Shown: positions 53,274-62,945 of the stretch, piece after piece
Numbering within the stretch: position 1 is the stretch's first letter
How the letters are laid out: every line of letters starts with the position of its first letter
NCBI RefSeq assembly: GCF_902459665.1
Contig: NZ_CABPSL010000008.1
Coordinates: 62,001 to 126,000, forward strand
Direction of reading: 5' to 3'
Source of the DNA: Pandoraea cepalis
Lineage (GTDB): Bacteria > Pseudomonadota > Gammaproteobacteria > Burkholderiales > Burkholderiaceae
Length of the DNA: 64,000 nucleotides
The notes under the pieces: generated by a model
The model's input: the letters and a program-made list of their open reading frames with translations, nothing else
Told to the model about the DNA's origin: nothing
Databases searched by the model: none
Program-made: the position numbers and the translations under genes

Positions 53274-53478
53274 TTACAGTCTCCTTGAGATCCGTCAACT
53301 CAGTGGGGTAAAGACTAAAGGATGCTAACCTTTGCCAGAACGAATAAAAAATTTGGTGCAAATAATTATTCGAAATATAAGGCGGTTGGGACGTTGTTTT
53401 CTGGCAACGACGCATTGAACGCGTTACGATGTGACTCATATCCCTCTCGCATTTTCCTCCCAAAATCGGGTAACGACC

Positions 53479-53787
53479 ATGTCGCAAGTCCCTACCAACA
53501 AGGAGAAGTTCATGACCGATATCAAATCCGTATTGGCCGACGCCGAAGATCTGCTCAAGCAAGCCGCCAACACGACCGGTGAGCGTGCCTCCGAACTGAG
53601 CGACAAGGCCCTGGCGCTGCTCAAGCAGGCCAAGGAAAAAGCCTCCGACGTGCAGGTTGTCGTCGTGGAGAAGAGCAAGCAGGCGGCGCGCGTGACCGAC
53701 GACTACGTTCACGACCATCCGTGGCAAGCCGTGGGCATTGCCGCCGGCATCGGCGTGGTGATCGGCCTCCTGCTCAACCGTAAGTAA
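53479..53787 (+). CDS. DUF883/YqjD-ElaB family membrane-anchored protein
   Basis: About 102 residues. A soluble helical region rich in Ala, Lys and Glu (EDLLKQAANTTGERASELSDK) is followed by the conserved VHDHPW and a C-terminal transmembrane helix ending LLLNRK. YqjD and ElaB of E. coli have this build and tether ribosomes to the membrane in stationary phase. The ATG at 53479 gives the family-like N-terminus MSQVPTNKEKF; an ATG at 53512 has a better AAGGAG site and is a real alternative. It begins a three-gene set like yqjDEK. Confidence 0.78.
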   Translation: MSQVPTNKEKFMTDIKSVLADAEDLLKQAANTTGERASELSDKALALLKQAKEKASDVQVVVVEKSKQAARVTDDYVHDHPWQAVGIAAGIGVVIGLLLNRK

Positions 53788-53882
53788 GTTACGCCGACGC
53801 AAGTCACTTCCTCGCCTACTCTGCCCAAGGCGGAGCCCACCTGACCGGCGCGACGGGTCAGGGGGGCCGCCAAGCCCACCCC

Positions 53883-54266
53883 ATGACCGACAATGATCGC
53901 ACGACCCCGCCGCGGCCTTCGCTGCGGCGCCTCGCCGGTGCGTTGCTCGAGATCGTACAGTCGCGCATCGAACTGATCGGCATCGAGTTGACCGAGGAGA
54001 AGGAGCGCCTGATGGGCGTGGCTTTCCTCGGCCTGGCCGCGATGCTCTTCGGCGTGCTCGCTCTGGTGTCGCTCACCGCGCTGGTGATCGTGATTTTCTG
54101 GGACACCTACCGTCTTCAGGCCATGACCGGCATCTTTGCCGTGTATCTGGTGCTGGCGGGGTGGTGCGCCGTGCGTGCGCGCAACATTCTGCGCGATGCG
54201 CCGATGCCGTTCGAGGCCACGCTGGCCGAGTTCGAAAAGGATCGCGACGCGCTGCGTCCGGACTGA
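53883..54266 (+). CDS. YqjE-like phage holin family membrane protein (DUF1469)
   Basis: A 127-residue protein with an N-terminal amphipathic segment (LLEIVQSRIELIGIELTEEKERL) and two membrane helices (about 45-68 and 76-98). This is the pattern of the YqjE / holin-like DUF1469 family. The family is found beside YqjD homologues, as here (95 bp after the DUF883 gene). Its molecular role is not established; a membrane stress function is assumed from context. Confidence 0.78.
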   Translation: MTDNDRTTPPRPSLRRLAGALLEIVQSRIELIGIELTEEKERLMGVAFLGLAAMLFGVLALVSLTALVIVIFWDTYRLQAMTGIFAVYLVLAGWCAVRARNILRDAPMPFEATLAEFEKDRDALRPD

Positions 54267-54279
54267 AGGAGATCTGCCC

Positions 54280-54798
54280 GTGCCGCTCGAACCGAACCGC
54301 CCTCGCCGCCCGCGACCGTCACGACGCTCGCGCCACGATCTCCTCGCCATTCGCAAGGAGCTGGTGCTCACGCGCATCGCCGTCGAGCGCGCTGAACTGA
54401 TCCAGGCCGCGCATGTTACGCGCGAGCGTTTGCGCAATTTCCGTTGGGTGCGCTACCTGTTGCCGGGCGGCCTCGCGAAATTCGCCGGGCTTGGGGGCCT
54501 CGCGAACTCCGGGCTCAAACTCGGCGATCTGCTCGAGCGCTACCCCCTGGTCAGCTCGGTGGCCTCGCTTGCGCTCACCGGCTTGTCGCATACCCCCGTC
54601 GGACGCGTTGTTCGTCGCGGTCTCAAGTGGGGCGGCCTCGGCGTGCTCGCATGGCAAGGCATCAAGCTCTGGCAGGACTCGACGAAGCCGTCAGCGCCGC
54701 AAGCCGATGAACCCAACGCGGCACACGCCACTGCCGCGTCCGCCACGAACAGCACGCACGCCAACGAGAACGACGCCGGCATCCCCCCCGTCATGTAA
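54280..54798 (+). CDS. YqjK-like hypothetical protein
   Basis: A 172-residue protein starting at a GTG (54280) with AAGGAG seven bases upstream. The N-terminus is strongly basic (Arg/Pro-rich), the middle has RKELVLTRIAVERAEL, and a glycine-rich stretch with possible weak membrane association (LPGGLAKFAGLGGL) follows. The C-terminal 35 residues are low-complexity (Ala, Asn, Thr). Position after YqjD- and YqjE-like genes suggests it is the counterpart of YqjK. I recognise no catalytic motif. Confidence 0.6.
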   Translation: MPLEPNRPRRPRPSRRSRHDLLAIRKELVLTRIAVERAELIQAAHVTRERLRNFRWVRYLLPGGLAKFAGLGGLANSGLKLGDLLERYPLVSSVASLALTGLSHTPVGRVVRRGLKWGGLGVLAWQGIKLWQDSTKPSAPQADEPNAAHATAASATNSTHANENDAGIPPVM

Positions 54799-54898
54799 TG
54801 GGCACGCCCCCTTATGCCTCGGGACATGCCGGCAACACCACTTCTCGACGCCACGCCCGCATGACTGCATGACTGCATGACGGCGCGCGGTCATGGAA

Positions 54899-55426
54899 TC
54901 ATCGCGGCGCGGCGGCGCACCGACGTGACATGCGGGCGCGGCCATAGGCATTGATCGTGATGCAGATGCGACGCTCGTGCCCCTCGATCCGCACCGTCCC
55001 CGAGAGCCATTTGTCGCGCTCGGTTCGTATGAAACCGCTTTCCGCGAACGCCAGCCCTTCCGTGTAGTACAGCGCCCAGTCCGCTTCGATGTGTACTCCC
55101 GGTGGCAACGGCGCATGTCGCGCCAGCAATTGATCCCCCGCGTCGAAGCGATGATTCCGATTTTCGTCCACGAACGTCACCCAGCCGCCGCTCAGCGCCC
55201 CGCCATCGTGCGGCGCTATCGCCACGCGCCGGTGGCGCGCCAGGGCTTCCGCTCGCGCGGCCTGCATCGACGCCAGGAAGGCGCGCGCCGTGATATCCAC
55301 CCCCACCCGGCGGCGAACGGCCTCGATGGAAGGCGCGACCGCCAGCAGCGCCACGGCAAGCACCGCCACCGCGACAACACACTCCAGCAGCGTGATGCCC
55401 GACATCGCCCGCGGATCATGATGCAT
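54899..55426 (-). CDS. Type IV minor pilin, FimU/GspH-like
   Basis: About 175 residues. The prepilin signature is G-ITLLEC: cleavage after the Gly of AMSG, Glu at +5, and a hydrophobic helix (VVAVAVLAVALLAVAPS). A GspH/FimT-type body includes GGWVTFVDENRNHRFDAGDQLL. With the ATG at 55426 the leader is ten residues. A shorter start at 55405 is possible. It is the last gene of a minor pilin operon and overlaps the PilX-like gene by 11 bp. Minor pilins prime assembly of type IV pili. Confidence 0.78.
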   Translation of the reverse strand: MHHDPRAMSGITLLECVVAVAVLAVALLAVAPSIEAVRRRVGVDITARAFLASMQAARAEALARHRRVAIAPHDGGALSGGWVTFVDENRNHRFDAGDQLLARHAPLPPGVHIEADWALYYTEGLAFAESGFIRTERDKWLSGTVRIEGHERRICITINAYGRARMSRRCAAAPR

Positions 55427-56069
55427 CGCAAGACTCACGCTGAGCGCCGTGCGTGGACTTTCCCACGGCATCGTCGTGCCACGTCACCACCTCGCGCCAA
55501 CTCAATGCGCGCGACGAATACGACGAACGCGAAGCATCCGATCCGCTGCCCCCACTGGGACGAACCGCCTGCTCGCGACGACGAACCTCATAGATCGCCT
55601 GCAGGTAGACACGCGTCCCGGGCAAGTCGCCACATCCCATCGCACTGACCCGATAGCGTCGCACCGACGCATCGCGCTTTGCCGCGTCGTCGGTCCAATA
55701 GGCGGACAACGCGATTCGCTCGATAAAGTAGCTTGCCTTATGCCGTTTGACGACCGCTCCACTGCCACCCCACTCGACTGTCCGCCATCGCGGCACGCGT
55801 TTTGGATACCAGACGTCGCCCCGATGGCTCGCCGCCAGCACCCCATTTGGCCCGGCGTCGAACGCCGACATGCTCGCGATCTCCGCGGCCTGTGCGCCGT
55901 CGGTAAGCCAGTCGCGCGCCTCGGCAAGTGCCTTGTCGGCTGCGGCAAACGCCCCGACACGATCGTTCGTGTACGCGACGAAACGGTTCGCCAATTGGCG
56001 ATGCTGCATGCCGGAGGCGGCCAGTGCCATCAGGGCGGCCAACCACATCACAATGAAGACGCCAACCAT
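55416..56069 (-). CDS. Type IV minor pilin, PilX-like
   Basis: A 217-residue protein with an N-terminal hydrophobic helix (VFIVMWLAALMALAAS) and the PilX-like ADKALAEARDWL segment that follows it. The start leaves a leader of only three residues (MVG) and there is no Glu at +5, as in PilX/GspK-type tip pilins. It overlaps pilW by 22 bp. It probably sits near the pilus tip complex. The C-terminal third is Ser- and Arg-rich. The identification rests on position and hydrophobic N-terminus. Confidence 0.65.
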   Translation of the reverse strand: MVGVFIVMWLAALMALAASGMQHRQLANRFVAYTNDRVGAFAAADKALAEARDWLTDGAQAAEIASMSAFDAGPNGVLAASHRGDVWYPKRVPRWRTVEWGGSGAVVKRHKASYFIERIALSAYWTDDAAKRDASVRRYRVSAMGCGDLPGTRVYLQAIYEVRRREQAVRPSGGSGSDASRSSYSSRALSWREVVTWHDDAVGKSTHGAQRESCDAS

Positions 56070-57001
56070 TCGGCCTCCGCCCCCACGCCACCGTCGTTGC
56101 GACGATAGGCCACCGCATTGAACACATGTAAATGGACGTCGCCAGCGTTGCCCAGTCGCTTGAACTCACGACCGCCGGTCGCCGCGTCGAACACTTCGAT
56201 CACGCTCACTGCCCGCGGCTTGCCACCGCGACGCGGCGCCCCGCGCATCACCAACGAAAACGCGACCGCCGCCACATTCTCCCATCCCCGCTCGCCGGCC
56301 GGCGGGCGCGCGGGTCGGTTCCGCATCCGCGTGCCCGGCGCGACCCAACGCAAGCCCCCGGCCCCTCGGTCACGCAACCCCAATCGGATGTACATGGCCT
56401 CCACCCCCATGACCAGCACTTCCGGGCGGCGCAGATCGGTCGCCGTCGCCTGACGCTCACCGTAGCGGCAGTAAAGCGAGGGAATCGCGTCTTCTCCCTT
56501 GTCCACATAGAAGATGCTGAGTTGACGTTCGTCCAGCCGTCCCGTGGCTTTCACACGGTACCCGCCGCAATTGTGCACAGCCCCATTGCCCAGCAAAAAG
56601 CCCGCCCCGTGAAATTGCACCTCCAGCAGCGCGCTGCCCTGCCATCCGAACCGCGAACAGTTGTCGGCCGTGAGCGCACACTCGGCGCCGACACGCAGCG
56701 ACGGCCAGTCTCTCACCCCTTGCCCGGGCAATCGGATCGCGCCTTCCATCGGGTCCCAGTTTCGATATCCGGCCATACCAACGGCACGCGTGAGCTGCGT
56801 CAGCGCGAAGATGGCGCGCTCGTTGACGTCGTATCGCTCAGCCTGCACTCGCCACAAGCGAATGCCCGCGAGATAGATCGCCGTCGCCGCCATGACGACC
56901 AGCAAGCCCAGCGGCATGGCCAGTACCACCTCGAGCAACGTGAAGCCAGTCATGCGACGTTTGCGCCAGCCATCGCCCCAGTCGCCGCGCGGCGCGCTCA
57001 T
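56048..57001 (-). CDS. Type IV minor pilin, PilW-like
   Basis: A 317-residue prepilin. A basic leader of 19 residues (ending KRRMTG) precedes FTLLEVVLAMPLGLLVVM, with Glu at +5, and a large C-terminal domain as in PilW. The domain holds four Cys that could pair (ALTADNC, HNCGG, LYCRYG region). The ATG at 57001 overlaps the stop of the PilV-like gene as ATGA, supporting this start; an ATG at 56953 would leave a 3-residue leader. PilW takes part in pilus assembly and surface signalling. Confidence 0.8.
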   Translation of the reverse strand: MSAPRGDWGDGWRKRRMTGFTLLEVVLAMPLGLLVVMAATAIYLAGIRLWRVQAERYDVNERAIFALTQLTRAVGMAGYRNWDPMEGAIRLPGQGVRDWPSLRVGAECALTADNCSRFGWQGSALLEVQFHGAGFLLGNGAVHNCGGYRVKATGRLDERQLSIFYVDKGEDAIPSLYCRYGERQATATDLRRPEVLVMGVEAMYIRLGLRDRGAGGLRWVAPGTRMRNRPARPPAGERGWENVAAVAFSLVMRGAPRRGGKPRAVSVIEVFDAATGGREFKRLGNAGDVHLHVFNAVAYRRNDGGVGAEAEWLASSL

Positions 57002-57342
57002 GGTTGACCGAGAGCGAGCCACGCATCGCCCGCCGCTGGGGGTCGCGACAGTGCCGCCCCCCGGGCTGGCAAGGCCATCATCGTCACGTTCGGCGTCGAT
57101 GCGAGTTCGGCAGATGACATTCCCCCGGCGGCCTGCCATCGTGCAAAGCCCTGCGCACCGGCCGTCAGCGCCAGCACGGCAAACATGACGTCGAGCAGTG
57201 TCGCGCCCCGTGCCAACGCCCTGCGCCGCACACCGCACTGCGGCCGCCCCGTCAACGGCGCCTGCCTCGGTGGCACCGAGGCGGGCGGTGTCCAGGGCTG
57301 CACTCCCCGCCGCCGGCTTCGGCCCGCGTCGAGCAGCGGCAT
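56998..57342 (-). CDS. Short PilV-like minor pilin with unusual N-terminus
   Basis: About 114 residues from the ATG at 57342, which has GAGG seven bases upstream. The pilin-like segment RG-ATLLDVMFAVLALTAGAQGF begins only at residue 47, so the leader would be far longer than usual; a GTG at 57231 would leave a 9-residue leader. Residue +5 is Asp instead of Glu, and the part after the helix is only about 55 residues. By position (first in the operon, coupled to pilW by ATGA) it corresponds to PilV. It may be a degenerate or divergent pilin. Confidence 0.55.
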   Translation of the reverse strand: MPLLDAGRSRRRGVQPWTPPASVPPRQAPLTGRPQCGVRRRALARGATLLDVMFAVLALTAGAQGFARWQAAGGMSSAELASTPNVTMMALPARGAALSRPPAAGDAWLALGQP

Positions 57343-57590
57343 ACCGTGACCTCGCCGTGAGCGCGTCCGGGCGCGATGGGTCAACGCATCGCGAAGCGTA
57401 TGCCGGTCGGTCAAGCGCATGGGGTGTCGGCGATCCTGTCTCATGGTTCGATACCTCGTCTCGTTGATGACGCGTCCATCGTCGCGCACGGTCGACGAAA
57501 CGCCAATCGGACACCGCCGCAAAACCCGCCCCGTCATGCGCCACCTCACTGCTCATACGCAACGCATGTCCGCCATCACGCAAACGCCCA
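57343..57590. other. Region between the pilin operon and acbP terminator
   Basis: About 250 bp without a recognisable gene. The minus-strand frame of the PilV-like gene stays open to 57549 but the extra residues are Arg-rich and show no pilin features. It presumably contains the pilin operon promoter; none could be assigned with confidence. Confidence 0.4.
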
Positions 57591-57597
57591 TAAAAAA

Positions 57598-57617
57598 ACG
57601 GCGACCGAAGTCGCCGT
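57598..57617 (-). terminator. Terminator of the acyl-CoA-binding protein gene
   Basis: An 8-bp stem (ACGGCGAC with GTCGCCGT) closes a stable four-base loop. On the minus strand it is followed by seven T, 67 bp after the stop codon. It is the clearest intrinsic terminator in this part of the window. Confidence 0.85.
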
Positions 57618-57683
57618 CTGTTGGCGCGTCGTACCGAGGGGACTCGACGCCGCTTCATCGCGTCATTGCCGCCCCCGGCAACC

Positions 57684-57941
57684 TTATCCCTTCAGCTCAT
57701 CGACAAGTGCGACGTATGCCTCCTGCGCCTCTTCTTTCGACTTGCCCTTGAGCATCTCCCAGGCGTCGAACTTGGCACGCCCGACGAAATCCGTGATGCC
57801 GGGACGCGCACCGGACACGTCGCCTTCCGTGCCTTGTTTGAAGAGCGCGTAGATCCGCAGCAACGTGAAATTGTCGGGGCGCTCGGGCAGCGCCTTGGAT
57901 TGGGCTACGGCCTCGTCGAAGCGCGTTTGAAGTTCGCTCAT
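57684..57941 (-). CDS. Acyl-CoA-binding protein (ACBP)
   Basis: The 85-residue four-helix protein matches eukaryotic-type ACBP over its full length: LPERPDNFTLLRIYALFKQGTEGD contains the acyl-CoA-contacting Tyr and Lys, and RAKFDAWEMLKGKSKEEA is the conserved third helix. ACBP buffers and delivers long-chain acyl-CoA esters in the cytoplasm. It is near universal in eukaryotes but patchy in bacteria. It stands alone between the pilin operon and an RND pump, with its own terminator. Confidence 0.92.
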   Translation of the reverse strand: MSELQTRFDEAVAQSKALPERPDNFTLLRIYALFKQGTEGDVSGARPGITDFVGRAKFDAWEMLKGKSKEEAQEAYVALVDELKG

Positions 57942-58161
57942 GGTGTCTCTCCCTGGAAAAACTGTCAGCTTATAAGTGCCCCGCGCGTCGCGTCGGCAAC
58001 GTCATGCAAACGCTCGCGTCGACGCTCGGGGTGTTGCGAATACAACGCGAACTAGGATATCGACGAAGCGGTATGCCAGGTAGGGGCGAGCGTAGAACCC
58101 AGCGTCTAAACCTCTCGGGAACTGAGCTTGTTTACCGCGAAACACGACGCCCGAACGTAAA
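57942..58161. other. Intergenic region upstream of acyl-CoA-binding protein
   Basis: About 220 bp with no gene signal. It should contain the ACBP promoter on the minus strand, but no clear -10/-35 pair was found. Confidence 0.4.
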
Positions 58162-58184
58162 ACGCCCGGCGTATTGCCGGGCGT
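58162..58184 (-). terminator. Terminator of the RND efflux operon
   Basis: A 9-bp stem (ACGCCCGGC with its complement) closes a 5-nt loop. On the minus strand it is followed by TTTTACG, 73 bp after the stop of the outer membrane channel gene. Confidence 0.75.
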
Positions 58185-58256
58185 CTCGATCGTCAAACCT
58201 TGCACCGTCGCGAGACACTTGCGCCGATCACGCCGCGCGCCTGCCTCGCGACACGA

Positions 58257-59747
58257 TCACGATGCGGGTGCCGCCGGTGCCGATGCCACCCCGGCGCTGG
58301 CCGGAGCGGTGTGCTCCTCCCAACCGCCCCCGAGCGCCTTGTACAGCGTAACGAGGTTGGTCCAGCGCGACAGACGCGTCGCGATCAGTGTCTGCTGCGC
58401 CGCATACAGCGAGCGTTGCGAGACGAGCGCGTTCAGGTAACTATCCACGCCATTGCGATACCGCAGGTCCGAGAGCTTGTAGCTCTCGTCGCTCGCCTTG
58501 ACGAGTGACTCCTGCGCGGCGATCTGATCGTCGAGCGTGCCGCGTGCGGCCAGCCCGTCGGACACTTCGCGGAACGCCGTCTGAATCGCCTTCTCGTAGT
58601 TGGCGATCTCGATGCGCTTTTTCACCTTGGCCAGATCGAGATTGGCCAGATTCTGCCCGCCCGCGAAAATCGGCAGCGTGATGGTCGGTGCAAACGACCA
58701 TGCGCCCTGCCCGCCCTTAAAGAGATTACCCAGCGACGCGCTCGCCGTCCCCGCGCTCGCCGTGAGCGAGATCGACGGGAAGAACGCGGCACGCGCCGCG
58801 CCGATGTTCGCGTTGGCGCCCTTGAGCGTGTGCTCGGCCGCCGTCACGTCAGGGCGACGCAGCAGCAAATCGGACGGCAGCCCCGCGGGGAGATCGGTGA
58901 GCAGGCCTTGCCCGTCGAGCGGACGCCCCGGCGGTAAGTCCGCCGGTAACGGCTGACCAATGAGCAGCGCGAGCGCATTCTCGTCCTGCGCGACCTGGCG
59001 CGTGTACTGCGCCAGATTCGCCCGTGCCGCATCGACCGGCGTTTGCGCCTGACGCAGATCGAGCCCCGAGGCGGTCCCCACGTCGAAGCTACGCTTGGTC
59101 AGCTGATACGACGACTCCTGGCTTTTGAGCGTGTCGGCCGTCAGTTTGAGCAGATCCTGATCGGCCAACCAGGTGAGGTAGGCCGTCGCCACTTCCGAGA
59201 TCAGCGTGATGTGGGCCGTCTTGGCCGTGTCCTCGCTGGCCAGATACGTCTCCAATGCCTGATCCTTCAGGCTCTGGATACGACCGAACAGATCGAGTTC
59301 GTACGACGTAAAGCCTACGCCCACCTGGTAGCTGCGGCTGATGCTGGCCCGCCCGGAGGACGTCAGGTCCCCCGGCGTGCGCTGAACCGACCCCTGCCCC
59401 GCCACCCCCACCGAGGGCAGCAACGCGGAACGCTGGATCTGATACTGCGCACGTGCGGCTTCCACGTTGAGCATCGAGACGCGCAGATCGCGGTTGTTCT
59501 GCAGCGCGATCTCAATCAACTTCTGCAGGCGGGGATCGGTAAAGAAATCGCGCCAGCCCAGATCGGCCGCCGCCACGCTACTGCTGCCCGCGGTGCCGTT
59601 CTGGTTTGCCGCGCCCGGCGTCTTGTAGGCCGGGCCACTGGGGAACGTCGTGGCGACCGGCGCCTCGGGCCGCTCATAATGCGGCGCCAGGGTGCAGCCT
59701 GCCAGGGACGCTGCCGCCAAGGCAATCGACAATGCTTTGTGCTTCAT
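58257..59747 (-). CDS. Outer membrane efflux channel, OprM/NodT family lipoprotein
   Basis: A 496-residue channel with lipobox LAGC (lipidated Cys18) and the family's TLAPHYERP. The two outer membrane efflux repeats (about 65-255 and 285-475) include SYELDLFGRI and FGLQ-like beta segments. It is the third gene of an adaptor-pump-channel operon (3 bp after the RND gene) and forms the exit duct. An Ala/Pro-rich tail of about 20 residues ends the protein. Confidence 0.92.
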   Translation of the reverse strand: MKHKALSIALAAASLAGCTLAPHYERPEAPVATTFPSGPAYKTPGAANQNGTAGSSSVAAADLGWRDFFTDPRLQKLIEIALQNNRDLRVSMLNVEAARAQYQIQRSALLPSVGVAGQGSVQRTPGDLTSSGRASISRSYQVGVGFTSYELDLFGRIQSLKDQALETYLASEDTAKTAHITLISEVATAYLTWLADQDLLKLTADTLKSQESSYQLTKRSFDVGTASGLDLRQAQTPVDAARANLAQYTRQVAQDENALALLIGQPLPADLPPGRPLDGQGLLTDLPAGLPSDLLLRRPDVTAAEHTLKGANANIGAARAAFFPSISLTASAGTASASLGNLFKGGQGAWSFAPTITLPIFAGGQNLANLDLAKVKKRIEIANYEKAIQTAFREVSDGLAARGTLDDQIAAQESLVKASDESYKLSDLRYRNGVDSYLNALVSQRSLYAAQQTLIATRLSRWTNLVTLYKALGGGWEEHTAPASAGVASAPAAPAS

Positions 59748-59750
59748 AGC

Positions 59751-62700
59751 TCAGTTTCCTTCCTTGGCGGGGCCTTCGGTGGCGTCCGGATTCGGCTTGC
59801 GCGCTTCCGGATGCTCCACGGTGTCCAGGTCTTCATGCGCGAAGCGCTTGCGCACCAGCACGAAGAAGACGGGCACGTAGTAGATCGCAAGGAACGTCGC
59901 CGCCAGCATACCGCCGATCACGCCCGTCCCGATCGCGTGCTGCGAAGCCGAGCCCGCGCCGTTGGAGATCGCCAGCGGCAACACGCCGAGCACGAACGCC
60001 ATTGACGTCATCAGAATCGGTCGCAGACGCAGACGCACCGCCTCCATCGTCGCTTCCATCAGGGTGCGGCCCTGCTCCTGGAGGTCCTTGGCGAATTCCA
60101 CGATCAGAATCGCGTTCTTCGCCGACAGCCCCACCGTGGTCAGCAGTCCCACCTGGAAGTATACGTCGTTGGACAAGCCACGCAGGGTCGCGGCGAGCAA
60201 CGCCCCCAACACCCCCAAGGGCACCACCAGAATCACCGAGAACGGAATCGACCAGCTCTCGTACAACGCCGCCAGACACAGGAACACGATCAGGATGGAG
60301 ATGGCGTAGAGCGCCGGCGCCTGCGAGCCGGAGATGCGCTCTTCGAACGACAGCCCCGTCCACTCCAGACCGATACCCGTCGGGAGTTGCTTCGCAATTT
60401 CCTCGATCGCCTTCATGGCGTCGCCCGACGACTTGCCCGGTGCCGGCATGCCCTGAATTTCCACGGCAGGCACCCCGTTGTAGCGCTCCAGACGCGGCGA
60501 GCCGTAAATCCACTGCCCCGTGGCGAAGGCCGAGAACGGCACCATGGCCCCGCTCGAATTGCGGACGTAAAGTTTGTTGATGTCCTGCGGCAGCATGCGA
60601 TCCTTCGCTTCCGCCATCACGTACACCTTCTTCACACGACCGCGATCGATAAAGTCGTTCACGTACGACGAGCCCCACGACGCCGAGAGCGTGTTGTACA
60701 CGTCGGCAATCGACAATCCCAGCGCCGCGGCCTTTTCTTCGTCGACGTCCACCTTGTACTGCGGCGTATCGTCGAGCCCGTTCGGACGCATGTTCGCAAG
60801 GTTCGGGTTCTTCGCCGCCATGCCCAGCAACTGATTACGGGCGGCCATGAGCGCGTCGTGGCCGAGACCCGCGCGATCCTGCAACTCGAAGTCGATACCG
60901 CCTGCGTTACCGAGTTCCGGCACCGACGGCGGGTTGATCGCGAAGACCATCGCGTCCTTCATGCCGGCGAACGCCCGGTACGCCCGTGCGATGACCGACT
61001 GCACCTTGAGATCGGCCGACTGACGCTCATCCCACGGCTTCATCATCGTGAACGCGAGACCCACGTTCTGACCGCGGCCGTTGAAGCCGAAGCCCGTCAC
61101 CGTGAAGATCGAACGCACGGCGTCCTTTTCATTCTCCAGATAGTGCTTCTCGACCTGCTTCATCACGTCGAGCGTACGCTCCTGCGTCGCGCCCGGCGGC
61201 AATTGCACGAGGTTGAAGAAGTAGCCCTGGTCTTCGTCAGGCAAGAACGCGGTCGGCATGCGCACGAACAGGAAGCCCACGACGGCCACGATCACCACGT
61301 AGACGATCAGGAACGGCGTGCTGCGCTTGAGAATGCGCTCCACCTGGCTCTGGTACTTTTTCGAGCTGTTGTCGAACGTGCGGTTGAACCAGCCGAAGAA
61401 GCCGCGCTTCTCATGCACTTCGCCCTTCTTGATGGGCTTGAGAATCGTGGCGCACATCGCCGGCGTGAGCACGATGGCCACGAGCACCGACAGCGCCATG
61501 GCCGCCACGATGGTCAGCGAGAACTGGCGATAGATGGCGCCGGTCGAGCCGCCGAAGAACGCCATCGGCACGAACACCGCGGAGAGCACGAGCGCCACCC
61601 CCACCAGCGCACCGACGATCTGGCCCATGGCCTTCTTCGTCGCTTCCTTCGGACTCAGCCCCTCTTCGGACATCACCCGCTCGACGTTTTCCACCACCAC
61701 GATCGCATCGTCCACCAACAAACCGATGGCGAGCACCAGCCCGAACATCGACAGCGTGTTGATGGAGAAACCCGCCGCGCCCATGATGCCGAACGTACCG
61801 AGCAACACCACCGGCACGGCAATCGTCGGAATGATCGTCGCCCGCAGGTTCTGCAGGAACAGATACATCACGAGGAACACGAGCACGATACCTTCGATGA
61901 GGGTCTTGATCACTTCCTCGATCGAGATCTTCACGAACGGCGTGGTGTCGTACGGGAAGTCGGCCTTCATGCCCGTCGGGAAGTACTGTGCGAGGTCCGC
62001 CACCTTCTGCTTGACCGCCGTGGCCGTTTGCAGCGCGTTGGCGCCCGTGGCCAGCGTGACCGCGAGACCCGCCGCCGGCTTGCCGTTATAGCGCGCGACC
62101 ACCTGGTACGATTCACCGCCCAGCTCGACGCGGGCGACATCGCCCAGACGCACTTGCGAGCCGTCCTTGTTGACCTTGAGCAGGATCTTGCGGAACTGCT
62201 CCGGCGTCTGCAAGCGGCTCTGCGCCATCACCGTGGCGTTGAGCTGCTGGCCCTTCACCGCCGGCGCGCCGCCCAGCTCGCCCGCCGAGACCTGCACGTT
62301 CTGCGCCTGGATGGCGCTCGAGACGTCGAGGATCGTCAGGTTGTAGCCGTTGAGCTTCTGCGGATCGACCCACACACGCATGGCGTACTGCGCACCGAAG
62401 AGCTGGACCTGACCGACGCCGTTCACACGGCTGATCGGATCCTGCACGTTGGCGGCCAGATAGTTCGCGAGGTCGATGTCGGTCAGTTTGCCGTCATCGG
62501 AATACGCGCCGATCACCAGCAGGAAGTTCTTGGTCGCCTTGGCGACCTTGATGCCCTGCTGCTGAACCTGCTGCGGAAGCAGCGGCGTGGCGAGCTGCAG
62601 CTTGTTCTGCACCTGCACCTGCGCGATGTCCGGATTCGTGCCTTGCGCGAAGGTCAGCGTGATCTGAGCGGTACCCGAGCCGTCGGAGGTCGACGACATG

Positions 62701-62930
62701 TACTCGAGGTTGTCGATACCGTTCATCTGCTGCTCGATCACCTGCGTGACCGTATCCTGCACGGTCTGTGCGGAAGCGCCCGGATAAACGGCAGTGATCT
62801 GAACGGACGGCGGGGCGATCGGCGGGTACTGCGAAACCGGCAGCTTCAGGATCGAAAGCGCACCGGCCAGCATAATGACGATCGCGATCACCCAAGCAAA
62901 GATCGGGCGATCGATAAAAAACTTTGCCAT
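59751..62930 (-). CDS. RND multidrug efflux pump, AcrB/MexB type (HAE1)
   Basis: The 1059-residue protein is full length for an HAE1 pump. It starts [17 protein letters not shown], has the proton-relay Asp pair in [16 protein letters not shown] (helix 4), Lys in [14 protein letters not shown] (helix 10), and two large periplasmic loops with pore and porter domains (for example [19 protein letters not shown] and [14 protein letters not shown]). It captures drugs, dyes or solvents from the periplasm and inner membrane and expels them through the OprM-type channel using the proton gradient. No regulator of this operon lies in the window. Confidence 0.95.
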   Translation of the reverse strand: MAKFFIDRPIFAWVIAIVIMLAGALSILKLPVSQYPPIAPPSVQITAVYPGASAQTVQDTVTQVIEQQMNGIDNLEYMSSTSDGSGTAQITLTFAQGTNPDIAQVQVQNKLQLATPLLPQQVQQQGIKVAKATKNFLLVIGAYSDDGKLTDIDLANYLAANVQDPISRVNGVGQVQLFGAQYAMRVWVDPQKLNGYNLTILDVSSAIQAQNVQVSAGELGGAPAVKGQQLNATVMAQSRLQTPEQFRKILLKVNKDGSQVRLGDVARVELGGESYQVVARYNGKPAAGLAVTLATGANALQTATAVKQKVADLAQYFPTGMKADFPYDTTPFVKISIEEVIKTLIEGIVLVFLVMYLFLQNLRATIIPTIAVPVVLLGTFGIMGAAGFSINTLSMFGLVLAIGLLVDDAIVVVENVERVMSEEGLSPKEATKKAMGQIVGALVGVALVLSAVFVPMAFFGGSTGAIYRQFSLTIVAAMALSVLVAIVLTPAMCATILKPIKKGEVHEKRGFFGWFNRTFDNSSKKYQSQVERILKRSTPFLIVYVVIVAVVGFLFVRMPTAFLPDEDQGYFFNLVQLPPGATQERTLDVMKQVEKHYLENEKDAVRSIFTVTGFGFNGRGQNVGLAFTMMKPWDERQSADLKVQSVIARAYRAFAGMKDAMVFAINPPSVPELGNAGGIDFELQDRAGLGHDALMAARNQLLGMAAKNPNLANMRPNGLDDTPQYKVDVDEEKAAALGLSIADVYNTLSASWGSSYVNDFIDRGRVKKVYVMAEAKDRMLPQDINKLYVRNSSGAMVPFSAFATGQWIYGSPRLERYNGVPAVEIQGMPAPGKSSGDAMKAIEEIAKQLPTGIGLEWTGLSFEERISGSQAPALYAISILIVFLCLAALYESWSIPFSVILVVPLGVLGALLAATLRGLSNDVYFQVGLLTTVGLSAKNAILIVEFAKDLQEQGRTLMEATMEAVRLRLRPILMTSMAFVLGVLPLAISNGAGSASQHAIGTGVIGGMLAATFLAIYYVPVFFVLVRKRFAHEDLDTVEHPEARKPNPDATEGPAKEGN

Positions 62931-62945
62931 GAAAGAGGCTCCGCG

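Noticed and set aside
57343..57549. Extension of the PilV-like gene to 57549
   Set aside because: The added residues are Arg-rich without a prepilin leader, and the ATG at 57342 has a ribosome binding site.
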